Shown here one piece after another: positions 59,238-64,000 of a stretch of DNA of 64,000 nt. The notes under the pieces were generated by a model. That model saw only the letters and a program-made list of their open reading frames with translations, searched no databases and was not told where the DNA came from. The DNA lies in contig NZ_BSVB01000001.1 of the NCBI RefSeq assembly GCF_030161895.1, positions 2,728,001-2,792,000 on the forward strand. The letters run 5' to 3'. The position numbers were made by a program, and so were the translations under genes. Positions within the stretch are counted from its first letter, which is position 1. Each line of letters opens with the position of its first letter. This stretch comes from Pseudolysinimonas kribbensis. GTDB taxonomy: Bacteria > Actinomycetota > Actinomycetes > Actinomycetales > Microbacteriaceae.

Positions 59238-60689
59238 GTGGCTCCGGGTGCGCACGGCCCTATCGACGGGATCCCCCACGTGCTGTTGGACGTCACGGCA
59301 TTCGCCTCGACGCACCCGAATCCGGTGCTCGAGGCCTTCGGCGCGCTCGAGAACGGGTCGCGCACCGTGATCTCGGCACCCGCGACCCTGAGCGCCGACC
59401 AGACGGCCTTCCACGCGACGCTGGACCGGATGGCGGGCGGCGTCGGCGATCCGGGCACGTCGGGCCCCATCTCGCTCACCCAGCCGGCCGCGATCACGCA
59501 CGTCACCCAGCGCGTGCCGCTGTCGGAGCTGCCCTCGCTGCGCGGCCTGAGCCTGCTGCAGCAGCTGGCGCTGCTGGATCGGTCCGACATGTCGCGATTC
59601 GCGTCGGATCACCCGGGCGTTCTGAAGACCCTGGCGAGCCGTCCGCCGGCCGCGACCGTCGTCGACGCGTGGTGGACCGGGATCCCCGCCGCGAAGCAGC
59701 GCGACCTCGCGACGGCCGCCCCCGGGGTCGTCGGCAACCTCGAGGGTGTGCCGTACGCGATGCGCGACCGCGCGAACCGCACGTACCTCAGCGACTCGAT
59801 CCGGGGCATCCGTGACCAGATGCGCGCCGGCACCGGACGTGCGGCGGGCGACGACCTGACCCGCCGGCTGCACATGCTGGAGCAGGTGCGCACCTCGCTG
59901 CAGGACGGCTCGTCGAGCGAGCCGCGCGCGCTCATCGGTCTCGACCCCAGCGGCGAGGGCACCGCGGTGATCACGGTCGGCGACGTCACCACGGCCGACT
60001 ACGTGGGCTACCTCGTGCCGGGCATGTTCTCGAGCGTCGACACCCAGATCGTGAAGTTCGCCGCGAGCTCGCAGCAGATCGCGAGCGACCAGCAGGCGAT
60101 GCTCGACCGCCTCGAGCCCGCGACCGCGACCCGTCCGACCCCGACGGTGGCGGTGGTCGCCTGGCTCGGGTACCACTCTCCGGGGCTGGCGAACGTCGAG
60201 ACGCTCGACCTCGCGAAGCAGGCGGAGGCGGCGTTGACGTCCTCGGTGCAGGGACTGCGCGCGATCCGCGGCCCCCACCAGCCGTTCATCTCCGTCATGG
60301 CGCACTCGTACGGGTCGACCGCGTCGCTGCTCGCGGTGCAGAGCGGCGGGCTCTCCGTCGATGCGCTCGCGATCGTCGGCTCGCCCGGCAGCCCCGCGCA
60401 GAGCGCGTCCGAGCTGTCGGTCACCGACGGCAACGTGTGGGTGGGGCAGGCGGCATCCATGGATCCGGTGCCCGCGACCGGCCTGTTCGGCAGCCGGCCG
60501 ACCGACCCGGCCTACGGTGCCCACCTGTTCGGCACGGCGGGCGCGACCGATCCGCTGACCGGCGGGTGGCTGACCGCGGCTGTGAGCCACAACGACTACT
60601 TCGTGCCCGGCACCGAGTCGCTGCGCAACATCGAGCTGATCGGCATCGACCGCGCCGACCTCGTGCTCGGTCTCGATCGCGCCAAGTAA
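59238..60689 (+). CDS. DUF1023 family alpha/beta hydrolase
   Basis: An alpha/beta hydrolase of about 483 residues. The nucleophile elbow is [15 protein letters not shown] and DUF1023 motifs are present: [46 protein letters not shown] and the terminal [12 protein letters not shown]. The frame is open back to TTG 59193, but that codon lies inside a large dyad, so GTG 59238 is preferred; the N-terminus is uncertain. Inserted between ligA and gatC. Substrate unknown. Confidence 0.85.
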   Translation: MAPGAHGPIDGIPHVLLDVTAFASTHPNPVLEAFGALENGSRTVISAPATLSADQTAFHATLDRMAGGVGDPGTSGPISLTQPAAITHVTQRVPLSELPSLRGLSLLQQLALLDRSDMSRFASDHPGVLKTLASRPPAATVVDAWWTGIPAAKQRDLATAAPGVVGNLEGVPYAMRDRANRTYLSDSIRGIRDQMRAGTGRAAGDDLTRRLHMLEQVRTSLQDGSSSEPRALIGLDPSGEGTAVITVGDVTTADYVGYLVPGMFSSVDTQIVKFAASSQQIASDQQAMLDRLEPATATRPTPTVAVVAWLGYHSPGLANVETLDLAKQAEAALTSSVQGLRAIRGPHQPFISVMAHSYGSTASLLAVQSGGLSVDALAIVGSPGSPAQSASELSVTDGNVWVGQAASMDPVPATGLFGSRPTDPAYGAHLFGTAGATDPLTGGWLTAAVSHNDYFVPGTESLRNIELIGIDRADLVLGLDRAK

Positions 60690-60729
60690 CGGCGACGAGA
60701 GACCCTCGCGCGTTCCCTAGGCTGGACGC

Positions 60730-61028
60730 ATGTCCGAGATCACCCCGACGTGGTGCGCCATCTGGCGTCGCTCGCGCTCATCGGCCTCGACGAGCAGGAG
60801 GTCGAGCGGCTGACCGGTCAGCTGGGCGCGATCGTGGATGCCGTCGCAACCGTCAGCGAGGTCGCGACGCCCGACGTGCCCGCGACGAGCCATCCGATCC
60901 CGCTCGGCACCGTCACCCGCGAGGACGTGCCCGGCGCGACGCTGACGCCCGAGCAGGCGCTGGCGGGCGCCCCCGAGCGCGACGGCGACTTCTTCAAGGT
61001 CAGCTCGATCCTGGGGGAGGAGCAGTGA
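60730..61028 (+). CDS. gatC: Asp-tRNA(Asn)/Glu-tRNA(Gln) amidotransferase subunit C; one frameshift
   Basis: Small scaffold subunit of GatCAB, which converts misacylated Glu-tRNA(Gln) to Gln-tRNA(Gln). ATG 60730 gives [20 protein letters not shown] once one C is restored at 60743-60746; length 99 residues. The stop overlaps the gatA start by GTGA. Confidence 0.93.
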
Positions 61029-62535
61029 GCGGGGTCGGCCTGACCGCCTCGGCATCGGCCATGGCCGACGCGCTCGCCGCGGGCGAGGTGACGAGCGTCG
61101 AGCTGACCCAGGCGCACCTCGACCGGATCGCCGCGGTGGACGGCGACGTGCACGCCTACCTGCACGTCAACGCGGCGGCGCTCGAGGCGGCGGCCGCCGC
61201 GGACGCCCGGCGGGCGGCCGGCGACGGCGTGCACCCGCTGACCGGCGTGCCGATCGCGATCAAGGACGTGCTCTGCACGATCGACATGCCCTCGACGGCG
61301 GGGTCGAAGATCCTCGAGGGCTGGGTGCCGCCGTACGACGCGACCACGGTGGCGCGGGTGCGCGCCGCCGGGATGGTGCCGCTCGGCAAGACCAACATGG
61401 ACGAGTTCGCGATGGGCTCCTCGACCGAGTACTCGGCGTGGGGCCCCACGCACAACCCGTGGGACCTCGAGCGGATCCCCGGCGGATCCGGCGGCGGGTC
61501 CGCGGCGGCGGTCGCGGCCTTCGAGGCGCCGATCGCGCTCGGTTCGGACACCGGGGGCAGCATCCGGCAGCCCGGCGCCGTGACGGGAACCGTCGGGGTG
61601 AAGCCGACCTACGGCGGGGTGTCGCGCTACGGCGCCATCGCGCTCGCCTCGTCACTCGACCAGGTCGGGCCGGTGACGCGCACCGTGCTCGACGCGGGCC
61701 TGCTGCACGACGTGATCGGCGGGCACGACCCCCGTGACTCGACCAGCATCCCGGATGCCTGGCCCTCGTTCGCCGAGGCGGCGCGCGCCGGCACCCGCGA
61801 GGGCTCCGTGAAGGGACTGCGGATCGGCGTGGTCGAGGAGATGTCGCGGGAGGAGCAGGGCTTCCAGCCGGGCGTGCTGCAGCGGTTCCGCGAGTCGCTC
61901 GAGCTGCTGGAACGCCAGGGCGCGGAGCTCGTCGAGGTCAACGCGCCGCACTTCCGCTACGCGATCGCGGCGTACTACCTGATCCTGCCCGCGGAGGCCT
62001 CGAGCAACCTCGCCAAGTTCGACTCGGTGCGCTTCGGGATGCGGGTGACCCCGCCCGGCGGCGGCACGGTCGAGGAGGTGATGGCGGCCACCCGCGAGGC
62101 CGGCTTCGGCCCCGAGGTGAAGCGCCGCGTGATCCTCGGCACCTACGCCCTGTCGGCGGGCTACTACGACGCCTACTACGGCAGCGCGCAGAAGGTGCGC
62201 ACGCTCATCCAGCGCGACTTCGGCTCCGCGTTCGAGCGCTGCGACGTGCTCGCGACCCCGTCGGCGCCGACCACGGCGTTCAAGATCGGCGAGAAGGTCG
62301 ACGACCCGCTGGCGATGTACCTCAACGACCTCACGACCATCCCCGCGAACCTCGCCGGCGTGCCGGGCATCTCGCTGCCGTCGGGGCTCGCGCCCGAGGA
62401 CGGACTGCCGGTCGGCATCCAGTTCATGGCGCCCGCGCGGCAGGACGCGCGGCTGTACACGGTCGGTGCGGCGCTCGAGCAGGCGCTCGTGGATGCCTGG
62501 GGCGGTCCGCTGCTGAACCGGGCCCCGGTGCTCGC

Positions 62536-62539
<4 letters not shown>
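61025..62539 (+). CDS. gatA: Asp-tRNA(Asn)/Glu-tRNA(Gln) amidotransferase subunit A
   Basis: The glutaminase of GatCAB, an amidase-signature enzyme of 504 residues. The Ser-Ser-Lys triad is in [10 protein letters not shown] (Lys, about 79), [13 protein letters not shown] (Ser, about 155) and [16 protein letters not shown] (Ser, about 179). GTG start at 61025 overlaps gatC. The next gene is not gatB, which usually follows in actinobacteria. Confidence 0.96.

Positions 62540-64000
<1,461 letters not shown>

Overview
The window is high-GC actinobacterial chromosome. The gene families, the GTG/TTG starts, and the AdnAB, EfeUOB, DUF3107, DUF3117 and WYL content point to Microbacteriaceae (Microbacterium/Leifsonia-like); the family assignment is an inference from gene content and style. 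I see no rRNA, tRNA, CRISPR array, transposase or phage genes. Coding is dense and no gap exceeds about 240 bp. 

Layout: (1) 1-3386 glycine cleavage genes gcvT (tail), gcvH and gcvP. (2) 3394-4747 peroxiredoxin and CPBP protease, minus strand. (3) 4984-13777 an oligopeptide/nickel-type ABC importer with two binding lipoproteins, two permeases and a fused double ATPase; an antisense PH-domain gene sits inside it. (4) 13859-16381 typA and a small lipoprotein. (5) 16407-20457 efeUOB iron uptake behind a DtxR-like palindrome. (6) 20507-26958 fdxA, dapC, gltA, then dapD and dapE, with a DUF559-type nuclease gene set between gltA and dapD and bracketed by two 92-bp palindromic units. (7) 26955-34116 a GT-C-like membrane protein, DUF3117, a methyltransferase, a TatB-like protein, a succinate-semialdehyde dehydrogenase, and a transporter coupled to a PLP decarboxylase. 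(8) 34182-37653 mrp, DUF1003, an MgtE_N/CBS protein and a stress protein. (9) 37672-40424 a DrrAB-type exporter with a TetR regulator. (10) 40443-50271 mostly housekeeping and accessory singletons: pepP, a zinc-ribbon nuclease-like protein, EEP phosphatase, PHP, DUF805, VOC/WYL pair, DEAD-box helicase, ferritin-like protein, GNAT, DUF3107. (11) 50365-59139 adnA, adnB and ligA for DNA repair. (12) 59238-64000 a DUF1023 hydrolase, gatC, gatA and a mannitol-dehydrogenase-family gene cut by the window end. 

Data quality dominates interpretation. Fifteen otherwise normal genes carry 24 one-base deletions. Almost all fall in G or C runs that read as 4 or 5 bases where protein continuity needs 5 or 6. 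I noticed no G/C run longer than five anywhere. These frameshifts are best read as homopolymer undercalling, not as pseudogenes; restoring one base at each site makes every gene length a multiple of three. 

The most interesting biology is a set of palindromes. A nuclease-like gene lies exactly between two 92-bp units with 20-bp inverted arms. A second nuclease-like gene has a 20-bp-arm palindrome upstream. A REP-like palindrome is inserted in frame in gcvP. Two TTTC-loop hairpins share one sequence with a compensatory base-pair change.
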